Positions 11,701-26,700 of a stretch of DNA of 64,000 nucleotides are shown here, in pieces. The notes under the pieces were generated by a model, which had not been told where the DNA came from, did no database searches, and saw nothing but the letters and a program-made list of their open reading frames with translations. Position 1 is the stretch's first letter, and each line of letters opens with the position of its first letter. Origin of the DNA: Owenia fusiformis (Eukaryota; Annelida; Polychaeta; Sabellida; Oweniidae); the NCBI GenBank assembly GCA_903813345.2, contig CAIIXF020000003.1:31495151-31559150 (forward strand), written 5' to 3'. The translations under genes and the position numbers were made by a program.

Positions 11701-14700
11701 TGATTTGTATACACGTGGATCACATCATAGAAATTTAAGTGTCATTTGCTTGATGCAGAATTTGTTCCCATGTGGTAGAGAAAGTCGGACTCTCAGTTTA
11801 AATTCCCACTACATTGTGTTGTATAAGAACCCAAGAGATAGGCAACAAATATCTGTTTTGGCTCATCAAATGTACCCAGGGAAGTCTCACAAGTTATTAG
11901 ATGCATATGAAAAGGCTACACATCAACCTTTCAGCTACTTGTTAGTAGACCTCAAGCAAGAAACTCCTGAAAGTATGAGATTGTATAATCCTTCCACAAC
12001 TTCAAATATAATGCTTCAAAAACCATTATCAAAACAAAATCTGAACAGAGGAATACAATCACAACAAGTTGAAAGTAATGGAAATATACCTAATCATGTG
12101 GTATCAGAAACACCTCAATTAAATGCAAAGGATACAATTATGTATGATATGAAAAATGGAACGTCACCTTATTCCTCTCATTGTGGATGTGACGATATGG
12201 TCTCATGTGATGACTGTGGTTTAGTTTTTGAGAGTATTCATGATTTACAACATCATGTTAAAAATTGGTGTCAAGGTCATCCGACCAAGAAAATGAAGAT
12301 TGAAACCAATGCACAAACAAATAAAGAAGAAGATGATGATCTCAGATCAAATGAAACATTTGTATATTTAAAGAACATGGCTAGAAATGATAATGAAAAG
12401 GATTATGATCATAAAGTAAAGGAGTATATAGATAGAGGAAGCAATGAAAAGGAGGCTATAGAAAAGGCTGAGAAGAAACTTGTTCAAAAGGATAAGGAAA
12501 TATTCATGAAGCACTATAAGAAGGTCTTAAAACAAGTAATTGGTTTAGCAGACAATGCATTACACAGAAATATTATAGATGAAGTAAATGATATGTTAAT
12601 GAGAGGTGTGTCTAGAGATCTTGCAATCCGAAAGATACTTGTAAAAAATGAACATAAGTTTAATGAGCTATTTATAGATACGGATGAAGAAGACAATTCT
12701 AATGAAGAATTAACTGATCAATAGTATAATCAATATGAAAGCAATTCTAGAAGTAGCAGTTGATATACATATATATATGTGTATCCTTTCATCACATAAG
12801 TTATTATTCAAATATTCGTCTATGAGGAAAGATGTCTTGGAAAGAATATGTAAAAAAGAATTATTATGATACTTCTAAACCAGCAAGTTTTAGTGGACCT
12901 AAAAAATTACAGAGAACTTTACAAAAAGTTGGATTTGATGTATCATACTACCAAGTCAAAAAATGGTTGGATAGTCAGGAAGCGTATAGTCTACAAAGAC
13001 CATATAGAAGACGGTTTCGGCGTAACAAAGTGTACGTGTCTTACATTGATCAACAATGGGATGCTGATTTAATGGATGTCTCTAATATGTCATCAGAGAA
13101 TGATGGGATACGTTTTATTTTAGTTGTCATTGATATCATGTCCCGGTTTGCATTTGTCAGACCACTTAAGAATAAAACTGGACAAGCTGTAGCAGTTGCA
13201 TTTGACGATATTTTTAAAGAAGGGAGAGTACCAGATGTAACACGTAGTGATGCTGGTCAAGAATTCCGTGCAAAACGTGTACAGACATTGTTACGCAGAT
13301 GGGGAGTGCGTCATTTTGTTACGCGTAATACTCCCAAGGCAAATTACTCTGAACGTTTTATTAAGACATTGAAGACGAAAATAATGAGATACATCACATA
13401 TAAACAAAATCTTAGATATATTGATAATTTACAGGACTTTGTCAAAAGCTATAATGCTACTTGGCATAGGGGAATAAAAATGATTCCTAAAAATGTCTCT
13501 AAAGATGATGAGCTTAATATTTGGTGGCGTATGTATTATCCTAAATCAATAATAAAAAGTCAAACCAAATCCAAGCAAATTTTCAAATTCCCCATTGAAG
13601 CTCAGGTTAGAATTACACAAGCAAGGCATGTTTTTACCAGAGAATATGATCAACATTGGACTGGAGAGATTTTCAAAATAGCTGCTCGATTCATCAGACA
13701 AGGTCTACCTCTATATCGCTTGAAAGATTTTGAAGGTGAAGAGATTAAAGGAACATTTTATCAACCTGAGCTTCAACGTGTGCATATTGATGAAGACAAT
13801 CTATATAAAATAGAAAAAGTTTTAAAACAACGCACAAAACAAGGTCAAAAAGAATACTTGGTACATTGGAAATATTGGCCTAAGAAATTTGATTCTTGGG
13901 TTAAAGCTACTGATATCAAAGCCTTGTAAATATTGTATATTATGCTTAAAATAAATAGAAAAACATTATTTTATGTTATGTTGATATTTATATAAATGTT
14001 GAAGTACATCTTATTTTTGTTATTTAGCAATGAAGTATCAAAGTGTGAGGTTCTACTGTATATTAGTATATATTTTTAAAGTGCTCTTGGCAGAAGAAAA
14101 TACAACATCATTAGCACGAATAAGTGCTTCAACACCTTCAAATATATTAACAATTGAAGAAATATCAATTAGTAATTTAGCAATTGGATCTACAAGTGTT
14201 TCATTTATGATATTGATGTTTTATTATCTGAAAAAAAGAAGCATGAGAATTATAATATAACAAAGTTTGCAAAGTTATATGAGATAATACAAAAATCAAA
14301 TAGTGACACAGACTTTAGTGCATCAGTTTAAACAATGGATAAAGACATCTATTTTTATTTGAGTAGCACTGATTCAACCAATATTTATCCCAATAATACA
14401 GCATCAGAGTTTACTGTAAAGTTACCAAGATACTTTTATCTTAAAGGAAAATGGAAAATAGGACTTGTTGACATACAGTTACCACCATTGGATTCAAATG
14501 ATGCATTATTGTATTTAGATGTGTTTTGTGATTTATGCATAGAAAGTGTTGTTGATGGAAATGTACAACCAATCTTAAGGCGTATTCCAAAGGATTATTC
14601 TTGGTTGAGTTTTAATCAAGTATTATACAAGGATGTCGGGAATTGGGAGTTTGATCGCATACATGTGTATATAAGAGGAAATGGTAACACACTTGTGTCA

Positions 14701-17700
14701 TTTAAAGACAAACCTTTGACGTGTACACTTCATTTGAAACAAGTATCATGAAATTAGTACCATATGTAGACAGACCAGAACACTGGTTGAAACTTATTAG
14801 AGCTGGTAGACAGAATAGATTGAAAGTATCTCAAACAGGAAGAGGTTGGATAAGTGAAGATGATATTAAAGATGAACCGAAACAAATAATATCTCCAATG
14901 CAAGCTGTCGTTGAGAGAGCAAAAGCTACACTTAAAAGACAGCACTCAAACGAGTCACACGAGTCAAACGAGTCACGTGATACAATTAGAAAGAAAAAAC
15001 GTGTATATAAAAGCAAACGCAATAGTAAGTCTTCAGTCAATAAGAAATCTCCAAAGGAATACAAACGTAGGTCAACAAAGACATCACAGAAAAGAAAAAA
15101 GTAAATTCAACTCAAATAATTAAAAATGGCATATAAACTCATGAACAGTGCTGATGTAATGAATGGGAAATTACAGTTATTTAACACACCTCCAACAGAA
15201 AGTAGTGTTGTTAGAAGGAACTATGTTGAGTACAGACCTATCAATCCAATAGACAGTGAGTCTCCAATAGAGTTCATCTTACCAAACAACACTTCACAGT
15301 TTATAGATCTTCAAAATGTAAAGCTATCTGTCAAAGCGCAGGTATTGAAAGCAGATAATTCATTACCGAAATATGTGGATTTGACAGATTATGATTCATA
15401 TGGACCAATAAATAATTGGATTCATTCTTTATGGAGTGAGGTTGAGATATCATTACAACAAAATAACATGGCATCATCTGTCTTAAACTATCCTTATAAA
15501 AGTATGTTGAAAACATTGTTAACATCTAGTAAAGGAAAATTAGAATCTGAAGGTACGGCATGTCTGTTTTATATGGACAGTGGGATATATCCACCTAATG
15601 GAATGGATGCAACAAAACCTCTGGGACAAGGCTCTAACAACATGGGACTAACACAAAGATTTGTGAAAACTCAAGGTGGAAAAGTAGTTGATATGGAATG
15701 TAAATTCCATGAAGATATCTTCAGCATCAACAAATACCTCATTAATGGTGTTGAAGTGAAGATAAAACTAAATCATACAAAAAACAGTTTTAGACTTATG
15801 ACTGATTCAAATGAACAATATAAAGTCAAACTTTTAGATGTACATTTAGAAGTTCCAATGATTACAGTTTCAAATGGTATTTTACAAGCATATAATACTG
15901 AATTACAGGAGAGAAATGCTGTATATACTTATGATAGAAATGAAATGAAAGTACTCTCATTACCTAGTAATATATATTCTTTTAATCAAGATGATTTATT
16001 TCAAGGACGTGTACCTACACGATTGTATTGTGTCATTGTGAAAAATGCAGCATATCAAGGAAACTATAAACTTAATCCTTACAATTTCATTCATGCAAAC
16101 ACTTCATATGTTGAAATTTCAGTAGATAATGTCCCTACTCCATTTAGAGCATTTCAACCTAAGTTTGGCTCAAATGATTCACAAGACAAATATGTTCATG
16201 AGTTTACACAATTGTTTTCAGATCTTGAACACAATGATGGGTTAAATATAAGCATAGATGATTTTAAATCTGGTTTTTGTATCTTTAAGTTTGATATAGG
16301 CTATAAAGACACATATTCAAATGGTGAAATTCTTCCATTGTTTAAAAAGGGAAATGTAAAACTTGACATTCATTTTTCTGAGGCAACACCTGAATCATTA
16401 AACATTATTTTAATGGCAACATTTCCGGGAAAATTTGAGGTTGACGCATCCCGCAATATTATTCAGTACTAATATGAATTCACAAGATATAAGTTTTATT
16501 TTATCAAATCATCCAGATACTAAGCATAGATTTCTAGGAGTATTTGCAAGTGATCAATTACCATCTATTATCATGGATAAAAAATGTTTTATAGCAAATA
16601 CTAGACCTCACTATGAAATGGGGCAACATTGGGTATGTTATTATAGAGATTCACAAATTGAATTTTTTGACCCCTTAGGTCATACAGAAACATTTTATGG
16701 ATTAAAAGAATATGGAGATGCAATGTTTGTAAATCCCATTCGTGTTCAAGGTTTGAACAGTTCAAATTGTGGACAATATTGTATCATGTATATATTATTG
16801 AGAACTTTAGGGTATAGTTTAGATGAAATTGTAAACACTTTCAGTGTGTCTAATAACATGGATTTTGTAGTAGAATCTATCATTTCTATCTTAAAAATGT
16901 TAATATTACATCAATTGTAAAGAAAATTGTAAAATAAATTTAAGATTGGATATAATGTATATATCAAACAAAAATGTTGTGTTATTGATTTGTTATGCTT
17001 CCATTTTAAAATTCAGTCCTCACCCATTTAGATAACAATGATGTCATGCGCATCTTATCTCTCACCCATTTAAGATAACAATGATGTCATGCGTATCTTA
17101 TCTCTCACCCATTTAAGATGAAAGCCCCATCCAATTAATTTATCTCCTAATCCCCATTCAATTAATTTATCTCCTGCTCATCAATATCTCCTGCTCATCT
17201 TCAGAGATTTTGAAAGCCCCGGGCCCGTGGCGGCCCGTGGCGAGCCAGAACCTGACATTTTATATCTACTGCTTTGCCTGAACTTGAATGGATCCCGATT
17301 TCTGCCCAGAGTTGAATGAATCATCAATAACATTAGCATTTAAGATTCCTTTGTCACACAACTTGCCTCCAAACCCTGAATCCCCGCATGCGCAAGCGAA
17401 ACCATCGTCATTTCCAGCAAGGGAACATTTTCCATCATGTTTACAAGGATTAGGGTGACATGCATCTGTAGGAAATAGAATACTGAAGTATAATTAATAC
17501 TGTCAAATTAACTTTATTTGGTCAAACCTGGCCCTATGCATGTTGATAGAAATCAATATTTTTTTCCAAATATGTCCGAGTTTATTTTAAAAATGGCATT
17601 GTAGGTTCGTGATGTATGAGGTAAATAGAGTATTCGAACATGACTGTATTCACGCCTTCTATAAACTGTGAAAAAAGTCAATGCTTCAGCTAGGTTACAT

Positions 17701-20700
17701 TCGAGATCAATGCCCCAGCTCTATACTAGTGTTTCGTTCAGTGCACTCAATGGTCAGTTCAGGCTGGTCCGTTCTTTTTGCAAAATTAAATCTTTATATG
17801 GATATCCGCTGTGATTTTTTTGTTTCTGGGCAATATAGAATTAATTACAATAATTATCAATGTAGTAGATATGTGTGAAACCAATAAAATAGGCCGAAAT
17901 GTCAATGAAAAAGTCGGGGTCAAGAGGTTAGTAAACAAATTGGAACAACCAAACGCTCAAACGGAAGTAGAAATGAAAAAAGTGGAAATTATCATCAAAA
18001 TTGACGATTTTGCAATATTCTGGTGAGTTTTCATGTTCGAATCGTAATATAGACCTCAGAGCAGGGCTACTAGGTTTGTGCCAAGACCTGCTGGGTGTAT
18101 TCGAAACTAGTAGCCCTGCTCTTCGGTCTATATTTCTTAAATAGGGTAGGCTTACTCACTTCGAGAGCCATGTTAGATTTTAAAATGTATGGCTCTCGAA
18201 CGGGGACAGCTGAATAAAAGTGACCTTTGAAACATGAATTAAGTCGATCAGCGGCTTACTTTTGTTCTCTAACTATGTCATGCATCATTATCATCCTTCT
18301 GTGCAAGTATTGGAGCGCTATAGTACCCCTTTCGATCAAGACTTGTAATTGTTAGTCGAGTGAATGTTTTTTCTGACAAATTCCAATATGGCGTTTTCTG
18401 CTCGGACATTTTCGTAAATATCCGGAGGTTGTCCGAACCCAACTCATTCTCAAAATTCATTTCGTTCGTTGCGTAACTCCTCCTAGTAAACCGCCATATT
18501 GGAAATGGGTCGAAAAAACATTCACTCGATGAACAATTTACAAGTATTTCAGCGCCCCGACCAATATTTGCACGGATTGATGATACATGTACTGATGGAA
18601 GACACAGTTAGAGACCAAAAGTAAGCCACTGATCGATTTAATTCGTGTTTCAAGGGTCACTATTATTCAGCTGCCCAAGTGCGTCGTGGGAAAGCTATAT
18701 CAAAATCCACATAGCTTTCGCAGGAAGTAAGGGTAGGCATGTACTCCTCTACAACTATTTTATTTATTTATTTTATTAAACATTGTAATAATTTAAAATG
18801 AGTTCCCACCTACAATTGTTGACTCATCAATGCAGGTCAACTTATCAGGACCAAGGAGGAAACCATCGGGACAGGAACATACAAAACTGCCATAGTTGTC
18901 AGTACAGGTATGCGTACAGCCACCATTATTTGTAAGACACTCATTTGTTTCTGAAAGTTGATATGCAGTTATGAGAAACCTAATTATATGATTAAACTAT
19001 AACTGTTTTAATCTTACTATACACTGAACAATAACCATATAAAGACTCGTTAAGACTAAAATTGAATAGTTATCAAAAAGCTAATTGAATTTATGCACAG
19101 TTTCCTGGAGAATTATATTGTAATTTTGGTGACAAACATCGCTAACTACAAATATCTAAGCACAAGAGCCAAAAGGAAGGGACCAAAACTGTAATGGGAA
19201 TTAAAAAAGCAAACTCTAGGTGTATACTATTTTGTCTATTTATAAGAAAAATAAACTCTAAATATAGTATCATAGAATTTATCCCAAAGCCATAATCTAA
19301 CGTGAAAAAAGAATGTATTATACCTCCTTTTCCCTCAACATTCAAGACCGAATATCACAATATAACTCTAACGTTTCTAATATAAAGAGTATACATTAAA
19401 GTAAATGCATTATGATTATGTATTAGTTGCATTAGAGGAGTGTGTACATAAATAAATCAGTAAATCGAGTTAAGTTAATCTTAATGACATTGTATATACG
19501 ATGTGTATCGTATTGAAAGTATCATATTGTATTGATTCGATTGTATGTGCCGTTTTAGCTTGTGATGAGTGAAGCTGTGTACTTACAAAATTTCACCTGT
19601 GTGCCATGTTTATCCATTTGATAATAATGTAAAATGAATACCCGATTTGTATATAAAGGACTGAGGTACTAAATAATATTTTGTCAAAACACCCTCGATT
19701 AAACACCGACCATGTAAGATGAATAAGAGAATATATGAAAATCAAGATGAATATTCGTTATATACCTGCACACAGTTTCCCATTACTTTCAAGAGAAAAT
19801 CCAGGCTTGCAAGTACACCTAAATCCGCCAGGGGTATTCACACAGCCTTCCGCACAACCATCTGTGTCTTGTACACACTCATCGATGTCTGCAACCAATC
19901 AAAATATCATGTTTATTCAGTTCTTTTTTTGATCATTTAAAGGGAGTATGTTGTAGATTACCCCCATATCACACTAAACTAGTTCTCAACCGTTCTTTCG
20001 AGTCTTACAGAAATGTCGTAAAATGTGCTAGATCTGGCTGTGGTCTGGAAATACATGTATGTCTAAAATGATCAGCTACTTTGTTGATAAACAGTCTTCA
20101 ATAAGACCGTCAAAGGCCCATTTTCGAACAATGAATCACCCAAACATCAAAAATCGTTCAACACCAACGGTTCTTTTTCATATTCGTACCTGCGCAGGTC
20201 ACAGCATCATCCTGGAGCAAGTACCCAGAATTGCAGTCACAGCTATACGAACCAGCGGAGTTCTTACAAATCTGTTGACATCCAGCATTGAATTCCTGGC
20301 ATTCATCAATATCTAAACGTGTGATGAAATTTATTTAATCGATTGATACGTTTTAAAGTATTCTATGTTATAAAACACAATGAATAGTAATCGCATCACA
20401 CCGATTTATGTTTCGACCTTTCAAAACGAATTCCGATTTCTAGAAAACAAAATTTGATTTTGATTCTTATTTTCATTGTTTGGAAATCAAGTTTTGTACA
20501 TTCTTACTAATTATTCGTACATCCTGACTCACCTGCACATGTTTTACTTGTTTCGTCTTCAAGTGTATACCCGTTGAGGCAATCACAACCAAATGAGCCA
20601 ATAGAATTGATACATTTCATTAAATCCGGATCACATCCACCATTGTTGTTTTGACACTCATCAACATCTTTAACCAAATCAGAGCAAGTTTACCAACACA

Positions 20701-23700
20701 AAAATGTATTTGAAATACGAGCCAGAAGGAATATAGTCAAGACTACTGCAATCATATTTTTGAAAGGATCAATGTTGTGTACGGTTTTGGTAATTGCTAT
20801 TTCTAAAATTCAAAATATCGTAGATATCAAATGTGACACAAATATTTCCAAAAACAAGTTTTGTTGAGTTTTGACGAAGTGACAAATTGATTGTTATGTA
20901 GTTATAATCATTGATAAATGTGTAATGTTTAATAAATGATTCCACCTAAAACTTTTAACATAATTATAATATCACCTGCATGACATTTTATCAAAGATGC
21001 ATGCATACTCTTACCTGAGCAAGTTCTCCCATTACTGCTGAGTGCATACCCGGCATTGCAAGAACATTTGTATGATCCAGGAGTATTGCTACAGCCTTGG
21101 TCACAAAGATCTTGGGTACATTCATCTTCATCTTAAATATATTATGAGATTATACCATGTAATGTTTATTTTGCATTACTCTTACGAATACTACTTTTCT
21201 ATTTGCACTGTATTATAATGTAACTGTTTTACATACATAAGATGCAAACTAGTAATACATACATATTGCTTTTGAGTCCTACTCGTATTTTTTAAAAGTA
21301 AGAAGGGTGTGCTGACCGAGATGGGCAATTATCTAATAATCTTTTCTTACGTGTCAAAGGCAGAGGACCTATAGAGAAACCAAGCGGGAAAAGCAAACTT
21401 TACGTGTAAACCAGTCATAGAAAAATAGACCCTATACATCCCAAAACCATGATATAACGTAAAACTAAATAATGTCTGACACCCCCGTGTTCCCCCTCCA
21501 ACCGAGAGCCAATATTACAATTTAGGTCCAGAACACCAAGAGACATTTCATCCATACTGAAGTTTTGCAATACATGAAAAATTGATAGCCAATAATAATA
21601 AGATAAAAAATAGTTTTAGATACTAGTACTCATAAACGATCCAGTGTTCAATGATGTGGGATAGACAAAATCTAGTCTCGAAATTCATAGGCAATCAAGA
21701 GTCAACATCCATTCGCAAAACCGTCGCCATTATCCATAAAACACAATAATTCACAATGGTCATCAGGAAAAATTATGGCTGGTTTCGATCCCTATTTCTT
21801 AGCCATTAATGCCATACATATGATAGCCCTGATCCACATTAAAATGTGCCAAGTGAAAATATTGTGAGTTAACACACAATAATTCGCAATGGTCATCAGC
21901 AGAACATTACAGTATAGCTAGTTTCGATCCCTATTTCTTAAACATTAATGCCATAGCCGGGATCCAAATTAAAGGGTGCCAAGTGAAAACATTGTGAGCT
22001 TAAACACAATAATTCAAAATTGTCATCAGGAGAAAACTATGGCTAGTTTCGATCCCTATTTCTCATATTTTTGTTTCAATGGTGTATTTTCTCTTACCTT
22101 TGCATGTTTTCTTGTTGTCATCTAAGACGTAACCAGTATTACAGGAACAGCGATATGAGCCTAGTGTGTTTTCACATATGTGCTGACAACCTTGATTTGA
22201 CAGAGCACATTCATCAATATCTGAAACAAACAGATAAAAAAATTTGTGTAAAGGTTTATCATGCTTGGTCTAAGGTCTTTCTTCGGTTCTAATATTTTCT
22301 TTTAACAAAAACTTAAATGAGTAAAAGGCCATTTTTTGGTTTGGGATTAACTTATTGTCAAATTTGTTTGAAAGAACTGTTGCCTGAAATGTAGATTTAT
22401 ATGTGTCTTTCCTATATATCTTATTTCACAAAAATGAGTCATTATCTATAGGATAGGCACACTGTATGTTGCATACATAAAACAGTACACTACCATCACA
22501 ACTCTGTCCATTCAGTCTATACCCGGCATTACATTCACAACGAAATGAACCCTGGGTATTCACACATCGTTGGCTACAGCCGGCATTAAGTTGTGCACAT
22601 TCGTTGATATCTGAAATGGACAATAAAGTAAAACAGACTTCTGATGAGGAAATAGGCATACGGTTATCTGATAGCAATTCCGTAATTCGTCGTCTAATTT
22701 TTTTTAATGTTTAGACGTAATAAAGCAATACATAATGGCTATATCTGTAGCTTGCCAATATATATTTACAACATATATAGGGTGTTCAAAAACGCAACCC
22801 AAAGAAATCACTATATACTAGTTCAATTATGTTCTTTTTTTCAGGAAAGAAAGAAAAGACTGTGTATGTATAGCGCAGTAGATGGTTAGTTGTAAAACAT
22901 GATGCCTTGGACACCTGCTCAAAAGACAGTTGTACTAGGAAAATAGGAAAAAGCAGTCAGATATGACTGCAACCGCAACAAAAACTAATTAACAACAGGA
23001 GCTAACACAGTCTCCTCTTTCTTTCCTCAAAAATGAACACAATTGGATAAGTATTTTCCAAGATATACCGATTTCTGTGTGTTGCGTTTTTAACACCCTG
23101 TAATTATTGGCGGCTATTTCGAATTCTGCTCCTGACGTAGATTTAGTGAAATGGGATTTGTAGATTTGTACTTAAGCAAAAAAGTCGATGACTTGGGAAT
23201 GATATATCACTCGTTTTTTCATAGTAGCTGCAATACTCGCCTCCAGTCTTGAATCAAGGTAAGCAACTGTAACACCAAAACTTGCGATGTATTTAACGAA
23301 CTAAGAGTTGAGTCCGGTGCCCTTATCATTCATCAGTATTCTACTTGATGATATACTACTTCAGCCATTTGCAACCATGGGCATAATGGCGCCATATGAA
23401 TTCATTAATTTAGGGAAATAACATGAAAACAACGCTTTACCACTGCATGAAAATCCGTCTGACTGAAGAGTGTATCCCCCTTGGCACGAACATCTGTAAG
23501 ACCCCAGTGTGTTAATGCATCCATGTACACAACGAGAAGTCCCCAGTTTGCACTCGTCAATATCTGTATTAAAATATAAAATATATGTTAAGGGGTGTAA
23601 TTTTTGTGATTCCGTACATTATTTACAACATATTAATGATATTTTTGTGGTTTCAGGAGATCGAAAGGGATGCATGTCTCAAAGTTCAAAACTGGATTTC

Positions 23701-26700
23701 TTAGAACTGGTGACGCTGAAGCCCTATGACTTCAATCTAGAAATCATCGACATGAAATGTGCACAAAAAGTCATAATTTTTTAGTCTATTTATTATCAAC
23801 ACATTACTCAAGGATCATTTACATACAGCTGGCCAATAGGGTTGAACAGGCCTACATTGTAGGGTATCAAGCAAGAAGGAAGTTTTAGTTTCTATAATTT
23901 TCTGAGGGGAGAGTAAACATCTACATTCCACGAATCACTTTAAATCACGTATTTTTAGGATTCACCATAAAGTTGTTGTCATTGGGTGCTATACATTTAT
24001 TGCATTCACCTGTTACGACCTTGATGGTTATTGATAATTTACGATTTCGAAGAAATATAGCTCACAGTACCTGTATCGCCCGACAAAAACAATTTCGTTT
24101 TAAATTACCGTACATGTGTCAACAAAAACAGGATTTATGTGTTGACACATAGTATTTTAATAAAAAATGTTTTTGTAAATACTACATATGTATCCACAAG
24201 TACCAGAGGGAAAGGACCAAAACGTTATCACAGAACATAGCAAGAATAAGAAAACATCTAAGAATAAACCAGTCATAAGAAAAACAAACCCAAACTACAC
24301 CTAAATATTTGGGTGTGTGTACCTATACAACTGCGCCTGTTGGTGGTGGAAAGGCTATACCCTGTTTTGCAAGAGCATGTGTAGCTTCCGACTGTGTTTG
24401 TACATGTTTGAGCACATCCACCATTTCCATTGTTACACTCATTGATATCTATAAACAAACAAAAATCTGTTCAGTAAATACATGCAACCGAGGTATTTCA
24501 TATTATTGCAAATTGCAATGAAGTTGATTAGTATGGTAGCTCTTTATAGACTCAGTATTATGGCCTGGAACGTTAAAATAGTTATAAATAAGTAGTGTCC
24601 CAAATCGTATCTTTGTCAGCTATTGTCGCTCGTTAACACCCCCTCCCCCTTCTAAGCTAAAATATTGAGGTCCTTTAATCCGGGGATATCGGTGATCGTG
24701 CCCAGGAGAAGGAAACTCGGACGAAAGAACTCCATGAATTTGATCCATGGCTAACCCCCCTATCACACCAAACTTGTTCTTACCCGTTCTTGCCAGTCCT
24801 ACGAAAACGTCGTAAAACGGGCTCAATCTGGCTGTGGTCGGGAAATATGTCTAAAATAATTAGCATTCGCAGTTCGTTCAGGTCGCACCAGGTCGGTGTG
24901 CAACGTCGTATAACACGTACTTAAGTCTAGAAGGTCATCATGACCTGATTACAGAACGGTATGGTAGCCATCGAATTTTGAATCGATTCAAAATTCTAAA
25001 ATCACCTTCACGTCTGAGAACGTTCATGAAGTTCGTAAATAGACCTTCGAAAGTTGCAGCTACGTTCATTCCGTTCGCACACAGTTTAAAACCAGTTTTG
25101 AAGAACGCAGTGGCAACTTGTTTGGTGTGATATTTATATTTTTGCTAACTGCTTCATAAGCAGTCTTAAATACGTTCTTAATCAGTTTAAACCCGTTTGC
25201 AATTAGTTCTACCTCGTTCTAAATACGTCCTCAGACAGTTCAACTCGTTGTTAAAACGACCCTAGTAAGATTAAAGTACGGCGGTTCCGTTCGTAGTACA
25301 TCCAGCTCGTCGTTAGTACGTTGTCACTCGTTCTTATTGTAGAACGTATCGACCACGAGAACATTTTGAGCATGTTCTAAGTTTTAGAGGACCTACCCGT
25401 TCGAGTACGTTCGATGAAGTTTGTAAATAGACCCCAAACGGTTCTAAGTACGTCCAGTCCGTTCATACACAGTTGAAGCCCGTTTTCGAGAACGCAGTGA
25501 GAACTAGTTTGGTGTGATAGTAGGGTAAAGGGATTTAAATTAAATCGTGTCTTAGGTGGAACTCCAGTCCATCGATACTATATGTATGGATGCAACGTTC
25601 GCCTTTGCCATATGAAGGTAATGATATAGTATTAAGTTTACTCCTTTTCCACGAAAGTAAACAAAGGGGGCTGACTTGCATAAAGACGTTTTTGTATACT
25701 TTTAGTGTTGAATGTCTGCACTATACAGTATCGTCCTTCAGATACATGGCGCTTTTTAGAGACTAATGTACAATATGCAGACTATTAGACTATTATTGGT
25801 TCATTTTACAAAACGTTGACTTCTTACCTACACAGGCCTTTCCATTAAGGGCATAACCCGTTCTACAAGAACATCTGTAACTGCCAACAGTGTTAATGCA
25901 CGTATGAGCACATCCACCATTTCGAGATGCGCACTCATCAATATCTGAAAAGGGATGTTCAGGAGATATTTTATACAAGATGATCAAATTCAATCCACGT
26001 TAAACAGTAATAGTCGGTATCACTTACAAATGGCACTGTTGTTTTATTTGTTACTTTTGTTTTTCCCGTAAGATCAGACTTCACTCTTTGTAGTTATCGA
26101 AGATATAAATCAGCATCATATTTGCACTTATTTATGGTTGCCACGTTCTTAATCATTCAGAAAAATACAACCAATGTTATTTTAAACTGCTTTAAGAATT
26201 CAATCTCGAGAAGTTATGACAGGCGTTTTAATGCGTACAATTAACCAGAAAGAGATTACTTCGTTCATTCTCTACACACAAAATTGAAAATCGACTTACC
26301 TGAACACGAGGGTGACGCAAATCCCGTGCGGCATGCACAGTAGTTTGGTCTTATACACGTTCCGCCATTGAAACACGATGCCCCTCCATTGCATATCGCT
26401 ACATGTAAACACACGCAATTTCATTAGTATTTGAAACATTGAAATTACCCCATCCTACAGTCTCATAACTAAATTTAACTTTTACTCAAAACGAAATGAC
26501 AAATGAATGAATCTAGAAAACGTGTCTCACTCAGCAGTGTCTGAACTATTATGATATGAGGTTCTTACGAATATCACAATTTGATCCCTTGTATCCGGCA
26601 CAGCAGACTCGGACAGAATATGTTACCGTTCTTGCTCTTGGTTGGCTCGAATATGTCGTGTGGTATCTGCAAAAATATGTCATAATCGCAAAAGATCAAT

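Larger units (their letters stand above)
2750..17270 (+). mobile_element. Polinton (Maverick), looks whole
   Basis: The element is 14,521 bp with 308-bp terminal inverted repeats beginning 5'-AGTAGATATAAAATG and a perfect 6-bp target duplication. Parts in order: three or four small accessory ORFs on the left; on the plus strand, protein-primed DNA polymerase B, packaging ATPase, retroviral-type integrase with chromodomain, a small membrane ORF, penton-like protein, basic core-like protein, major capsid protein and adenain-like protease. All main frames are open and I saw no break. The two terminal repeats read as identical, so the insertion is recent. It belongs with animal Polintons and the related adintovirus-like elements. 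It sits inside a protein-coding exon of the host. Confidence 0.97.
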
